Source of the DNA: Candidatus Latescibacterota bacterium
GTDB lineage: Bacteria; Latescibacterota; UBA2968; SICM01
Assembly (NCBI GenBank): GCA_009694805.1
Contig: SICM01000008.1
Coordinates: forward strand, 1-55,669
DNA length: 55,669 bases
Reading direction: 5' to 3'
Shown here: piece after piece, positions 1 through 8,338 of the stretch
Numbering within the stretch: position 1 is the stretch's first letter
How the letters are laid out: the number at the start of each line of letters is the position of its first letter
Program-made: the position numbers and the translations under genes
Notes under the pieces: model-generated
The model's input: the letters and a program-made list of their open reading frames with translations, nothing else
The model's database searches: none
What the model was told of the DNA's origin: nothing

Positions 1-19
1 TATAAATAGCAGTTTTGGA

Positions 20-464
20 TTATCGCAGGAACCGCCTCTTAGAGAGCCGTATTCGTTGGTGAAGCTGACGCCTATATTTCAGGCCCGAAAGCTTTCTGCC
101 GAGGTTTTCGGGGGGCATAAGTTGGGAATGGTAAGTGAACAGTGTCCGATTTTCCATTTCATCCAAAGAATAAATTTCACAAGCCAGAGTTACCCTCCGG
201 ACAGCTTCTCCGTATAGAATAGGCTAATGGATGATGATAGAAGATCCCGGCGTTCCGAACACCGCTCGCATGGTGTCGAATAAAGTCTACATCTCGGGTG
301 TATATAACCCGCCGCTGTTGGCGAGCCGCTTCAATAATCGGCACATCCTCTGCAGAGTACAAATCCGTTTGCTGGACGATTACCACATCGATCTTGCGAC
401 GTCGCAGTCCTTCTACGACAGCGTATGGAATGTGCTCGTCACAGAGCAGCGGGAGGGGCATCAC
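20..464 (-). pseudogene. DUF5615 (Mut7-C/PIN-like) toxin, frameshifted
   Basis: The uninterrupted frame starts at 464 with MPLPLLCDEHIP and holds the family hallmarks: an N-terminal DEHIP acidic motif and the YTRDVDFIRHH segment about two thirds in. It ends early after HPLAYSI. Dropping one base near position 212 restores a continuation of GEAVRRVTLA then EIYSLDEMENR, the expected C-terminal end of DUF5615 proteins. The restored frame runs on to a stop at 20-22, about 30 residues beyond the usual family end. DUF5615 proteins are predicted PIN-like nucleases acting as toxins next to DUF433 antitoxins. The start overlaps the 3' end of the upstream DUF433 gene. A sequencing indel is as likely as a real knockout. 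Confidence 0.75.
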
Positions 465-741
465 GAAGCTCTTTACGAAGAAGCTCTACAAATTTGAGGT
501 CTTCTCGGATTGTCTTATCGATTTCTTCCTTATGATCATAGTAATACGAGATAGCAGCGTGGACTTGAGCCAAACTGATTCCTGGATGCGCATCACAGAT
601 TTGATCCGGCGTCCAGCCCAATCGGTCATATTCGAGGGCAATATGCTGGACTTTAAGACGTGTACTGGCGATTCGAGGGCGTCCGCCACAGACGCCATCT
701 TCTTGAACGATATAGCTTTGAAGAGTAGTTTGTGAAGACAT
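439..741 (-). CDS. DUF433 domain antitoxin
   Basis: A 100-residue protein with the DUF433 signature: GRPRIASTRLKV near residues 20-31, then GWTPDQICDAHPGISLAQVHAAI and a YYYDHKEEID helix. DUF433 is a winged-helix-like domain commonly paired with a DUF5615 PIN-like toxin and taken to be the antitoxin and autorepressor. Its 3' end overlaps the start of the downstream DUF5615 frame by 26 bases, the usual coupled arrangement. Only 12 bases separate its start from the end of the unrelated creatininase-like gene upstream, so part of its expression may come from that operon. Confidence 0.8.
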   Translation of the reverse strand: MSSQTTLQSYIVQEDGVCGGRPRIASTRLKVQHIALEYDRLGWTPDQICDAHPGISLAQVHAAISYYYDHKEEIDKTIREDLKFVELLRKELRDAPPAAL

Positions 742-753
742 AAGAGTTCCTTC

Positions 754-1521
754 CTACTCATACAGATCGTTCGCATCTGCCGCCGCTAACTCGACCAGGA
801 ATTCGCCGATCTTCTGCGTGACCGCCTCGAAGTAGCGCCGGCCCTTGTCCGGCGTGGCCTTCGCGGGGTTGCCGATGCCGGTGTCTGCGGTCGCCTTGGT
901 CCACTCTCGCTGCGTCCAGGCCAGACCCTCCCGCAACCCCCGCACCCTGAATTTGCGCTCCGCGCCGTCGCCGGCCTCGGACAGGGGGAGCACCCACTCC
1001 GGCGTGAAGGCCTGCATCAGGCTCGTCTCCATCTCATCGGCGTGATTGCCCGGCTCGTCGAAGAACGCCTTCGCGTCGACGACCTGGTACCAGTTCACTG
1101 CGCAGATGAACAGGCGACGCCGGGGGAGGAGTTCTCGGATCATCTGCCGGAAGTCGTTTGCGCCGTGGCCGTTCAGGATGACCAGTTTGGGGATGCCCTG
1201 CCGGGACAGGGCGTCCGCCACGTCGTTCAGGACGGCGAGTTGTGTGCTCGGGTTCATGTTGATGTCCAGCTTCACGTCGAGCTGGCCCGTGTTCACCCCG
1301 AACGGGACTGTGGGGAGCGCGACCACCCTGGCCCCCTGTTCCCACGCGATGCGCGCCGCCTCCGCCGCGATGCGGTCGCACTGCACCACATCCGTCGAAT
1401 AGGGGAGGTGATAGTTGTGCGCCTCCGTGGCCCCCCAGGGCAGGAGGGCCACTTCGTAAGCGGTCTGCCGGACCGTCTTCCACGTGGTCTCGGCCAGCAC
1501 GTAAGGCCGTCCTGCCCTCAT
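754..1521 (-). CDS. creatininase family protein
   Basis: A 255-residue protein with the creatininase-fold metal motifs. ATEAHNYHLPYSTD (residues 31-44) gives Glu33, His35 and Asp44; NGHGAND (117-123) gives His119; GNHADEMETS (158-167) gives the late acidic ligand. The family hydrolyses cyclic or linear amides such as creatinine or formylamines with two metal ions; the substrate here is unknown. The start at 1521 overlaps the stop of the preceding isomerase as ATGA, implying translational coupling. Pairing with a sugar isomerase suggests a role in sugar or sugar-amide catabolism rather than creatinine use. Confidence 0.85.
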   Translation of the reverse strand: MRAGRPYVLAETTWKTVRQTAYEVALLPWGATEAHNYHLPYSTDVVQCDRIAAEAARIAWEQGARVVALPTVPFGVNTGQLDVKLDINMNPSTQLAVLNDVADALSRQGIPKLVILNGHGANDFRQMIRELLPRRRLFICAVNWYQVVDAKAFFDEPGNHADEMETSLMQAFTPEWVLPLSEAGDGAERKFRVRGLREGLAWTQREWTKATADTGIGNPAKATPDKGRRYFEAVTQKIGEFLVELAAADANDLYE

Positions 1522-2276
1522 ACCTTCCCCATCTTCTTCAAATTCTCGAAGCTCAGCCGGGCGCTGTCGATGGGGCTGCGGCGGCAGCGGTCCTGCTCCA
1601 CGATGTACCAGGCCGCGCCCCCTGCCTCCGAGGCTTCGAAGATCGCCTTGAAGTCCAGGATGCCCTCCCCGATCTCGGCGAAGAACCGCTCCTGGCCGGG
1701 CTCCATGTCCTTCAGGTGGACCAGGGGGCAGCGCCCGGCATACTTCCGGATGTAGGCCGCCGGGTCCTCGCCTCCGTGCTGCACCCAGTAGGTGTCGATC
1801 TCCGCCTGGAGGAAGCGGGGATCGGACGCCTCGTAGAGGATGTCCAGGGCGTTCACGCCGTCGAACTTCTGGAATTCGAAGCTGTGGTTGTGGTAGCAGA
1901 CCTGAATCCCCTGCTTCTTGCACGCCTCGCCGATTTGGGAGAGCTTTTGGGCCGTCTCCCGGTAGCCCGCCGCATCTTTCCGCCGGTCCTGGGGCACGGA
2001 GGGGCAGACGATGTAGGGATTGCCCAGGGTCAGGTTGTCTTCGATGACCTTGTTCAGGTCGGATTCGAGGGCAGCCCACCCCACGTGGCTGCCGGCCAGC
2101 TTCAGGTTCAGGCCGTCCAGGAACTTCTTCAGGTCCGACGCGGACCGGTCTCCCGTGCCCGCCAGCTCCACGCCCGCGTAGCCGATCTGCGCCACCTTCT
2201 GGAACGTCCCCTCGAAGTCCTCCTTGGCCTGGTCTCGGACGGTGTACATCTGAAGCGCCACAGGGATCTTTGCCAT
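1518..2276 (-). CDS. sugar phosphate isomerase/epimerase (AP endonuclease 2-like TIM barrel)
   Basis: A 252-residue single-domain TIM barrel of the xylose-isomerase-like superfamily. Metal-site motifs are in order: YHNHSFEF (128-135), AEIDTYWV (158-165), HLKDME (187-192) and EIGEGILD (201-208). Family members isomerise, epimerise or eliminate on free or keto-sugars using a divalent metal. A GGAGGGG ribosome site lies just upstream of the ATG. It is the first gene of a two-gene unit with the creatininase-like gene (4-base overlap). One of six such barrels in the window. Substrate not predictable from sequence alone. Confidence 0.85.
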   Translation of the reverse strand: MAKIPVALQMYTVRDQAKEDFEGTFQKVAQIGYAGVELAGTGDRSASDLKKFLDGLNLKLAGSHVGWAALESDLNKVIEDNLTLGNPYIVCPSVPQDRRKDAAGYRETAQKLSQIGEACKKQGIQVCYHNHSFEFQKFDGVNALDILYEASDPRFLQAEIDTYWVQHGGEDPAAYIRKYAGRCPLVHLKDMEPGQERFFAEIGEGILDFKAIFEASEAGGAAWYIVEQDRCRRSPIDSARLSFENLKKMGKV

Positions 2277-2324
2277 CGCTCCACCCCTCCTGTCTCCACG
2301 TTTTCTGTTCGCTGCATCTTTGCA

Positions 2325-2350
2325 GGGCGCACACGGGGGTGCGTCTCTAC
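2325..2350. repeat. imperfect inverted repeat, GTAGAGACGC type
   Basis: A GC-rich imperfect hairpin in the 110-base gap upstream of the isomerase: one arm is gggcgcac, the other gtgcgtctctac. It resembles a degenerate member of the GTAGGGGC...GCCCCTAC palindromes at 6891, 20690, 25189 and 50450. No T-run follows, so terminator function is doubtful. Confidence 0.4.
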
Positions 2351-2386
2351 ATCAAAAATAATACATCCTGCGCCGATATGCCACAG

Positions 2387-3580
2387 CTATTTGGGCGCAC
2401 CTTTCTCAATCCTGTGGATGACCCCCAGCGCGATCCGGCCCACGCGCCCCATCATCTCCGCGTCGAGGCGGTCCGGCGTGTCCCGGGGCGTGTGGATGGC
2501 CAGCGAGTCTCGACCGAACGCGGCGAGGGTCACGGCCTCGATCCCCGCGTTGACGAAGGGGAAATGGTCGGCCATCGCGCCGATGACGAAGGCGGGGGCG
2601 CGGACCCGGACGCCTTCCGCGACGCCGGCCTCCCGGATGCGTCTCAGGAGGCCGCGCGACCGGGAACGCAGGCCCGTCTTGGCAGAGGCGTAGACCTCCC
2701 CGGCGACGCCGGGTCCGTCGAAGTTGAGGATGCAGACCTGCCGGCGGTCTTTCAACGCCTCCGCGTGTCGTTTCAGGAAGGCGAACGCGCCCTGCAGGCC
2801 CACCTCCTCCGCGCCCGTGGCCACGAACAGGATCTCCACGCCGGGAAGGCAGCCGGGGGCTCCCCCGATGGCCTCGGCCAGGCCCAGCAGGACGCCGACG
2901 CCAGAGGCGTTGTCCACGGCCCCGGGGGACCGGTTGTCCGCGCGCATGGGGACCATGGCGAGGGCCGAGAACGCCGAGAGCAGCCCGAAGCCCGCTGCCA
3001 GCGGGTCGATGCCCCCTGTCATGACGGCGGCCTTCCAGACCGCCCGCAGGAACAGGCCGATCCCTCCGATGGCGAAGGTCAGAAACAGCAGGATGCGGAG
3101 CGGGAGGGACATCCCCTGGCCTTTGGAATCGTAGTGGGCCATCAGGACGACGAGGGGGCCCTCCCCGGCCGCATCCGAAGGCCGGCGGGCCACCAGGTTG
3201 AGAGAGCGCCCCAGCCCCTTCCCTCCGGATACCTCCGCATCGTCTCGCACCGCGCCGGACAGCAGGCGTAGCGTGAGGGGTGTGGAGAAGAGACCGAGGA
3301 GCAGGGGGAGCGCGGACAGGAGACAGGCGAGGAGGGGGTGCCGTCCCACGGCCCACCCGGCGATCAGAGATGTCCCCGCCGCCAATCCCAGGGAGAATCT
3401 CAGCACACTCCAGGGCCGGGCCGAAAACCCGAACGGCTCCTCGGTCACGGCGAGGCCGGAGCGCCGGAACCGGTCCGCGATGTAGCGGACCGCGCGGGCC
3501 TCCCCGGGACTTCCCACGAGCCGGGGGAAGGCGAGGCTGGAGGCGTGTTCGCGGGCAGACAGAGAATCGAAGGCGGTCAT
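2387..3580 (-). CDS. membrane-anchored M28 family zinc peptidase
   Basis: A 397-residue protein with the M28 co-catalytic zinc residues: AHYDSKG (His149, Asp151), PGAVDNASG (Asp223), TGAEEVG (Glu258-Glu259), an Asp in LNFDGPG (288) and a late His in AIHTPRDTPD. Hydrophobic stretches near 58-77, 82-103, 160-180 and 191-212 are candidate membrane segments. Two of these fall between the first and second metal motifs, so the catalytic domain is split by a membrane hairpin, as in some bacterial M28 membrane peptidases. Predicted aminopeptidase activity at the inner membrane. It stands alone between the terminator of the bactofilin gene and the isomerase gene. Confidence 0.8.
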   Translation of the reverse strand: MTAFDSLSAREHASSLAFPRLVGSPGEARAVRYIADRFRRSGLAVTEEPFGFSARPWSVLRFSLGLAAGTSLIAGWAVGRHPLLACLLSALPLLLGLFSTPLTLRLLSGAVRDDAEVSGGKGLGRSLNLVARRPSDAAGEGPLVVLMAHYDSKGQGMSLPLRILLFLTFAIGGIGLFLRAVWKAAVMTGGIDPLAAGFGLLSAFSALAMVPMRADNRSPGAVDNASGVGVLLGLAEAIGGAPGCLPGVEILFVATGAEEVGLQGAFAFLKRHAEALKDRRQVCILNFDGPGVAGEVYASAKTGLRSRSRGLLRRIREAGVAEGVRVRAPAFVIGAMADHFPFVNAGIEAVTLAAFGRDSLAIHTPRDTPDRLDAEMMGRVGRIALGVIHRIEKGAPK

Positions 3581-3604
3581 GGATGCAGGTTATGAAAAAA
3601 TGAA

Positions 3605-3624
3605 AGCCCATCCTGCGATGGGCT
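3605..3624 (-). terminator. Rho-independent terminator after bactofilin gene
   Basis: A perfect 8-bp stem (agcccatc / gatgggct) with a 4-base loop. On the minus strand it is followed by TTTCATTTTTTCAT. It lies about 80 bases past the bactofilin stop and just ahead of the M28 peptidase start. Confidence 0.75.
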
Positions 3625-3706
3625 GAAAAGGGATCAGGGACACGGATTCAGTTTTTGATCTGATCTGTTTTTGCGGTTTTCGGCCTGCGACCCGGGCCTG
3701 AAACCT

Positions 3707-4120
3707 TCACGACCCTTTCTGGGCCACCTCCATCCGCTCAGGGGCCTTCGATACCTGGACCTCCTCCCCGGATTCACAGTTTCCTTTGAAGATGGCGCCT
3801 TCCTCGACGACGAGCAGGCGCGTCTTGATCTTTCCGAGCAACACGGCCTGCGCCTTGAGGTGGACCTTCCCGTCCGCATCCACGTCCCCGATGATCTTGC
3901 CGCTGATCGTGGCGTCCTTCACCTTCACGTCGGCCTCGATGACGCCGTCCTCTCCGACGATCAGAATCCCTGCCGATCTCACGTCGCCTTTCAGGTGTCC
4001 GTCCACCCGAATGCCGTGAGGTACTGTGAGCGTCCCCTCGACGACCGCCCCGTGGCCGATGATCGTGTTGATCCCCTTGCTTTCGGAGGAGACCAGATCT
4101 TTGAGTTTGGAACTGGCCAT
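3707..4120 (-). CDS. bactofilin (polymer-forming cytoskeletal protein)
   Basis: A 137-residue bactofilin. The core (about residues 18-115) is the short right-handed beta-helix of this family: INTIIGHGAVVEGTL, then VDGHLKGDV, GEDGVIEADV, GKIIGDVDAD and LGKIKTRLLVVEEG repeats. Flanking tails are short and probably disordered. Bactofilins polymerise without nucleotide and scaffold cell-shape or envelope enzymes. The ATG at 4120 was chosen because a GGGAGAG ribosome site precedes it; an in-frame start 19 codons earlier lacks one. The M28 gene follows after a terminator, so co-transcription is unlikely. Confidence 0.88.
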   Translation of the reverse strand: MASSKLKDLVSSESKGINTIIGHGAVVEGTLTVPHGIRVDGHLKGDVRSAGILIVGEDGVIEADVKVKDATISGKIIGDVDADGKVHLKAQAVLLGKIKTRLLVVEEGAIFKGNCESGEEVQVSKAPERMEVAQKGS

Positions 4121-4247
4121 CGGTTCTCTCCCTGTCTGTTGTGAGGCCTGAGGCCGGGGGAAGGGAACAAGTCCCAACCTCCAGCCTCCAGCCCCCGAAA
4201 TCGTCTTAATATATCCCCGGCTTCGGGACGTGTCAACCGTTTTTTAG

Positions 4248-4343
4248 AGAATCGCGGGTCTCGTGTCGCGGGTCGCGGGTCCCCCACCTCTCCACCTGTT
4301 GTCTTCGACCCGTGACTTGTGACTCGCGACTCGTGACTTCTTT
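4248..4343. repeat. tandem-word hairpin element
   Basis: The gap upstream of the bactofilin gene and downstream of the SDR contains repeats of cgcgggt/gtcgcgggtc on the left and tgacttgtgactcgcgactcgtgac on the right. The two sides are roughly complementary, so the element could fold into one long imperfect hairpin. Same architecture, different words, as at 6086, 8232, 42049, 43082, 49410 and 51224. Confidence 0.5.
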
Positions 4344-5066
4344 TCACAGCCCGCTTGGCAGCAGGATCAATTCCGGCACGTGGGCGCGGGAAGGCAGGGC
4401 TGCCACGAACAGGCACGCCTCGGCCACATCCTCCGGCTTGAGGGCCTTTGCCATGACCTCCGGGGGGGTGGGCGCCGGCCGCTTCAGGACGAGCGGGGTG
4501 TCGCAGAGGCCGGGGAAGATGACGGTGGTGCGGATGCCGTTCCCTCTCTCCTCCTGCATCGCGCCGTGGGCCAGCCCCACCATGCCGTGTTTGCTGGCCT
4601 GATAGGCCACGCCCGACACGTCGGGCTTCTGGACCGCGCCCGTGGAGAGGTAGATGATCAGGCCCTCTTTCTGTTCCCGCATCACGGGGAGCACGGCCCG
4701 CGTGCAGTGAAAGGCCCCGGAGAGGTTTGTGGCGATCATGGTGTCCCACGTGTCCGGCGTGAGCACCTGAAGGCTGCGCTGAGGGATGTTCGTGCCCGTG
4801 GCGTAGACGAGAATGTCGATCCTTCCGAACCGATCCCGCGTCTCCCGAATGAGCCCCTCACACGACGCCCGGTCCGTCACGTCCGTCGGGCGGGCCAGGG
4901 CCTCGCCCCCCCGGATCGCCCCGACGGCCTCCGACAGGGCCGCAGCCGTGCGCGCCGCCAGGACCACCTTCGCGCCCTTCTCCGCAAAAGACAGGGCCGT
5001 GGCCCGCCCCATGCCGCTGCTCGCGCCCACGACGATGGCCACTTTCCCGTGAATTTCTCCGCTCAT
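4344..5066 (-). CDS. short-chain dehydrogenase/reductase (SDR)
   Basis: A 240-residue classical SDR. The Rossmann glycine motif GASSGMG is at 14-20, the catalytic Ser near 141 in IYLSTGAV, and Tyr155/Lys159 in YQASK. The NNAG motif is altered to YATG (88-91), a variant seen in divergent SDRs. It would catalyse NAD(P)-dependent alcohol/ketone interconversion, probably on a sugar or polyol given its neighbours. Transcribed divergently from the isomerase at 5159, with a 92-base shared upstream region. Substrate and cofactor preference unknown. Confidence 0.85.
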   Translation of the reverse strand: MSGEIHGKVAIVVGASSGMGRATALSFAEKGAKVVLAARTAAALSEAVGAIRGGEALARPTDVTDRASCEGLIRETRDRFGRIDILVYATGTNIPQRSLQVLTPDTWDTMIATNLSGAFHCTRAVLPVMREQKEGLIIYLSTGAVQKPDVSGVAYQASKHGMVGLAHGAMQEERGNGIRTTVIFPGLCDTPLVLKRPAPTPPEVMAKALKPEDVAEACLFVAALPSRAHVPELILLPSGL

Positions 5067-5085
5067 GTCGCCTCCGTTTTCGAGC

Positions 5086-5112
5086 TTGACATGTTGCCAG
5101 ACACCCTATAAC
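5086..5112 (+). promoter_or_regulatory. candidate sigma-70 promoter for the 5159 gene block
   Basis: TTGACA at 5086-5091 and TATAAC at 5107-5112 with a 15-base spacer, shorter than the ideal 17. It lies in the divergent region ahead of the long plus-strand catabolic run. Confidence 0.45.
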
Positions 5113-5158
5113 TTACCCAACCGACCCAACTTCCAAAATCCTTAAAGGAGAATCTCTC

Positions 5159-6049
5159 ATGAAGACCGCGCTCCACACCGTCAGCTACGCCGGCGTCTGG
5201 ATCGGGCAACACCGGTTGACGGTCGAACAGATCGTCTCCCGCGCCGCCGAGTTCGGTTATGACGGGATCATGTTGATGGCCAAACGCCCCCACGCCTCGG
5301 TTCTGGACATGAACAAGGAGGCCCGTACCCGGCTCCGGGGGCTGCTCCAGGACAGGGGCCTGGGCCTGGCCTGCATCGCAGGTTACAACGACTTCGGGAT
5401 CGGCGCCGACCGGCCCGACGTGCCCCTCCTGGAGATGCAGATCGCGCACGTGACCGAGCTGGCCAGCCTGGCGAAAGACCTGGGGTGCAACCTGGTCCGG
5501 GTGTTCACTTCGTTCGAGCGTCCGCAACTGAGCTACGATCAGTTGTGGGACCGCACGGCCCAGGCGCTTCGCGAGTGCGCCCGCCGCGCCGCCGACTTCG
5601 GGGTCACCGTGGGGGTGCAGAACCACCACGACCTGGCGTCCCACACCGCGAGCCTCCACGCCCTGCTGAAAGAGATCGACCACCCGAACTGCAAGGCGAT
5701 GTTCGACGCGTGGACCCTGTTCCTTCAGGGGGATGACGTGGCCGCCGCGGTCCGGAAGATGGCCCCCTACATCGTCCACACCACCGTGGCGGACTACGTG
5801 CGCCGGCCCCGGTTCGTCTACCAGCCCCAGGTGGTCAACTTCGAGCGCCAGCACGACCAGGTCAAGGCCGTGCCGCCGGGAGAGGGGGAGGTCGATTATA
5901 AGACCTTCTTCCGGACGCTGAAGGAGGTCGGCTACACCGGCTATGTGGCCTACGAGATGTGTTCCATGCTGGACGGGGGCGGCTCGGAGGCCAATCTAGA
6001 CCGCTACGCGAGGCGGTTTCTGGAGTACTTCAAGACGGTAACGGGATGA
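5159..6049 (+). CDS. sugar phosphate isomerase/epimerase (TIM barrel)
   Basis: A 296-residue AP-endonuclease-2-like barrel. Likely metal or substrate residues sit in VGVQNHHD (151-158), FDAWT (Asp183), VHTTV (His207), GEGEVDYK (241-248) and AYEMCS (Glu266). A strong AAAGGAG ribosome site lies 8-9 bases before the ATG. It is the first gene of a plus-strand run that continues to 20688. The following gene, a PhyH-type oxygenase, is 121 bases downstream across a repeat element. Reaction type (isomerase, epimerase or keto-sugar eliminase) cannot be settled from sequence. Confidence 0.85.
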   Translation: MKTALHTVSYAGVWIGQHRLTVEQIVSRAAEFGYDGIMLMAKRPHASVLDMNKEARTRLRGLLQDRGLGLACIAGYNDFGIGADRPDVPLLEMQIAHVTELASLAKDLGCNLVRVFTSFERPQLSYDQLWDRTAQALRECARRAADFGVTVGVQNHHDLASHTASLHALLKEIDHPNCKAMFDAWTLFLQGDDVAAAVRKMAPYIVHTTVADYVRRPRFVYQPQVVNFERQHDQVKAVPPGEGEVDYKTFFRTLKEVGYTGYVAYEMCSMLDGGGSEANLDRYARRFLEYFKTVTG

Positions 6050-6085
6050 AAGCCGCGTCAATATAGCCCGAGGACCGGCTGTCGT

Positions 6086-6160
6086 CAATGGAAACGTATC
6101 TCGTATCTCGTATGGCCTTTTACGCTTCACGCTTCACGAGATACGCTTCACGTTTGCAAA
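6086..6160. repeat. tandem-word hairpin element (cgtatctcgtat / acgcttcacg)
   Basis: Spacer built from repeated words cgtatctcgtatctcgtat on the left and acgcttcacgcttcacgagatacgc on the right, partly self-complementary. The same words recur at 41022-41095 between two mannonate dehydratase genes. Confidence 0.55.
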
Positions 6161-6170
6161 GGAGCTTTCC

Positions 6171-6887
6171 ATGCGCCTGACGCACGAAGAGATCCGGCTG
6201 TTTCGCCACAACGGATTCCTCAAGCTGAAGGACCGGCTGCCCGAGGAGACCGTGGGCAGACTGAAGGAGGCGATCTGGAAGGACATCCAGGCCGAGGTCG
6301 AGCCGGTCGTGCGAGACCGCGAGGGGCGGGTGGTGCGGCTCTCAAACCTCCTCGACCGGGACCCGGTCTTCCAGGAGGTCCTGACCGGCCCGACGGTCCT
6401 GGACCCTCTGGAGTCCCTGCTGGGGCCGAACATCGTGATGATCAAGAACCGCCACAACCACGCCACGCTCCGCACGGCGTCGGTCAACTCTGACAAGCTG
6501 CACCGGGACATGTTGCAGTGGACCCGGGATATCGTGACCGTCCTCTTCTACCTGGAGGAATCGACGCTGGAGAAGGGGTGTACGCAGGTCATCCCGGGCA
6601 CCCACGTCCTCCCCTGGAGCGACGGTCTCTACAACATCGTCAAGGAAGATTGGGTCCAGCAGTCGGGCATCCTCGATCAGACCGTGCCGGTGCCGATGCC
6701 CGCCGGGGGCCTGCTGGTCATCGACAGCATGATCCTCCACGGGGCCGGGCAGAACACCACGAGCGAGACCCGGATCAGCATGACGGCCGGCTATCACAGC
6801 GTGGACGAACTGGCCGAGACACCGAGCCCGAAGGTGCATCTGGCGCGCGGCCAGTTCATCTATAAGGGGAACGATAACTACAACTGA
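6171..6887 (+). CDS. phytanoyl-CoA dioxygenase (PhyH) family protein
   Basis: A 238-residue Fe(II)/2-oxoglutarate-dependent oxygenase. The iron triad is visible as His111 and Asp113 in KLHRDM and the distal His190 in MILHGAGQ; Arg201 in SETRISMT is positioned to bind the 2-oxoglutarate carboxylate. PhyH proteins hydroxylate small molecules; in bacteria with large PhyH expansions most are uncharacterised. An AAAGGAG site precedes the ATG. Lies between a sugar isomerase and an amidohydrolase in the same orientation, consistent with a catabolic role on a modified sugar or osmolyte. Confidence 0.85.
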   Translation: MRLTHEEIRLFRHNGFLKLKDRLPEETVGRLKEAIWKDIQAEVEPVVRDREGRVVRLSNLLDRDPVFQEVLTGPTVLDPLESLLGPNIVMIKNRHNHATLRTASVNSDKLHRDMLQWTRDIVTVLFYLEESTLEKGCTQVIPGTHVLPWSDGLYNIVKEDWVQQSGILDQTVPVPMPAGGLLVIDSMILHGAGQNTTSETRISMTAGYHSVDELAETPSPKVHLARGQFIYKGNDNYN

Positions 6888-6890
6888 TGG

Positions 6891-6919
6891 GTAGGGGCAC
6901 GGCGTCGCCGTGCCCCTAC
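6891..6919. repeat. GTAGGGGC...GCCCCTAC palindrome (core CACGGCG-T-CGCCGTG)
   Basis: Perfect inverted repeat: two 14-base arms beginning gtaggggcacggcg around a single central base. It begins four bases after the PhyH stop. Outer eight bases match the copies at 25189 and 50450; the inner stem differs but stays fully paired. Confidence 0.8.
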
Positions 6920-6938
6920 GATTTCGAAAGGTTTTCCC

Positions 6939-8228
6939 ATGCCCATCAACCAGACGATCCGCGAGAAGGTCTACACCACGCCGCTGATCGACACCCACGA
7001 ACACCTGATCGAGGAGTCCATCCGTCTGGCCGGGCCGAAGCCCGGCGGGCGGCTGCCGTGCGACGACTGGGCCTACCTGTTCTACCACTACTCCCTGAGC
7101 GACCTGACCTCCGCCGGGATGACGCCGCAGGAGAATGCCCGGCTCTTCTCGATGGAGGCGGATGCCGAGGAGAAGTGGCGCATCTTCGAGCCTTACTTCG
7201 ACCGATGCAGAAACACCGGCTACTTCCAGGCCGTGCTCCACACCATCCGGGGCCTCTTCGACGAGGACCGGGTGGACGCGACCTCGGTCGGACGGATCAC
7301 GGAGAAGATGCGGTCCGGGGTGCAAAAGGGATTTTACGAGGAGATCATCCGCCGCCGGTCCAACGTCGAATCCTGTCAGGTGAACTCCCTGGAGGGGCCG
7401 CTGTTCATGGAGACGGAGTATCCGACGCTGCTGTATCAGGATCTCAGTTTCGTGGCCATGAGCACGGGGCTGGACCTCCCGAAGCTGTCGGCGGAGAGCG
7501 GGCTCCCGGCGGAGACGCTCGACCAGTGGCACGGGATCATAGACTGGTACTTCGACCGGTACGGGGCGAAGGCCGTGGCGGTCAAGAACCAGAGCGCCTA
7601 CAGCCGGCGGCTGAACTACGAGAACATCCCCAAGGAGGCCGCCGCGCCGCTGTTTGCGCGCCACGCGAAAGGGGAGAAGCTCTCCGAGGGCGAGATGAAG
7701 GCCGTGCAGGACCATCTGTTCCGGTACTGCGTGCAGAAGGCCACGGACTACGACCTGCCGGTCAAGCTCCACACGGGCTACTACGCCGGGGCCAACAGCA
7801 TGCCCCTGGAACGTCTCCGGCAGAACGCGGGGGACCTCTGTCCCATCCTGCGGGACTTCCCGAAGACGAAATTCGTGCTGATGCATATCGGCTATCCCTA
7901 CCAGGACGAGTTCATCGCCCTGGGGAAGGGGTACACGAACGCCTACATCGACCTCTGCTGGGCCTGGATCATCAGCCCCGTGGCCTCGGTCCGGTTCCTG
8001 AAGGAATTTCTGACCACGGCCCCGGCGTCGAAGCTGTTCACGTTCGGGGGGGACTACGTCACGGCCGAGACGGTCTACGGCCACAGCAAGATCGCCCGGA
8101 TGGGGATCGCGCAGGCGCTCACCGAGCTGGTGGACGAGGGGTGGATGACGGAGCGGGAGGCCCTGGCCACGGCGGAGCGGATCATGCGGGGCAATGCGTA
8201 TGAGGTGTTCACCAGGCTGAAGGAATAA
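6939..8228 (+). CDS. amidohydrolase family protein
   Basis: A 429-residue TIM-barrel amidohydrolase (Amidohydro_2-like). The metal motif DTHEHL gives His20 and His22. Later ligands fit VKLHTGYY (about residue 277), LMHIGYP (about 314) and FGGDYV (about 371). The family includes lactonases, decarboxylases and uronate-isomerase relatives. Length is longer than typical simple lactonases because of a mainly helical insertion between about residues 60 and 250. A weak GAAAGG site lies upstream of the ATG. Neighbouring isomerases and oxygenase suggest sugar-acid catabolism. Confidence 0.82.
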   Translation: MPINQTIREKVYTTPLIDTHEHLIEESIRLAGPKPGGRLPCDDWAYLFYHYSLSDLTSAGMTPQENARLFSMEADAEEKWRIFEPYFDRCRNTGYFQAVLHTIRGLFDEDRVDATSVGRITEKMRSGVQKGFYEEIIRRRSNVESCQVNSLEGPLFMETEYPTLLYQDLSFVAMSTGLDLPKLSAESGLPAETLDQWHGIIDWYFDRYGAKAVAVKNQSAYSRRLNYENIPKEAAAPLFARHAKGEKLSEGEMKAVQDHLFRYCVQKATDYDLPVKLHTGYYAGANSMPLERLRQNAGDLCPILRDFPKTKFVLMHIGYPYQDEFIALGKGYTNAYIDLCWAWIISPVASVRFLKEFLTTAPASKLFTFGGDYVTAETVYGHSKIARMGIAQALTELVDEGWMTEREALATAERIMRGNAYEVFTRLKE

Positions 8229-8231
8229 GAG

Positions 8232-8320
8232 TTCCAAGTGCCACGTAAAAATAGTGCCACGTTTCCACGTTCCAAGTGCCACGTAAACCCTTACACTTGA
8301 CACTTGACACTTGACACTCT
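8232..8320. repeat. tandem-word hairpin element (agtgccacgt / acacttgac)
   Basis: The left side repeats tgccacgt and ccacgttcca words. The right side is a near-perfect tandem of acacttgac (8294-8319) followed by a T-run at 8320-8326. The left words are complementary to acttggcact-type words, so the spacer can fold back. Close relatives lie at 42049 and 43082. The T-run could make it a terminator after the amidohydrolase gene. Confidence 0.6.
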
Positions 8321-8338
8321 TTTTTAAAGGGCTTCTCC

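Noticed and set aside
754-2334. One 526-residue minus-strand frame spanning two genes
   Set aside because: Its first part is a shadow of the isomerase gene; only the last 255 codons, from ATG 1521, encode a real (creatininase-like) protein.
6342-8303. 653-residue minus-strand open frame
   Set aside because: Opposite two well-supported enzymes (PhyH, amidohydrolase) and without family motifs.
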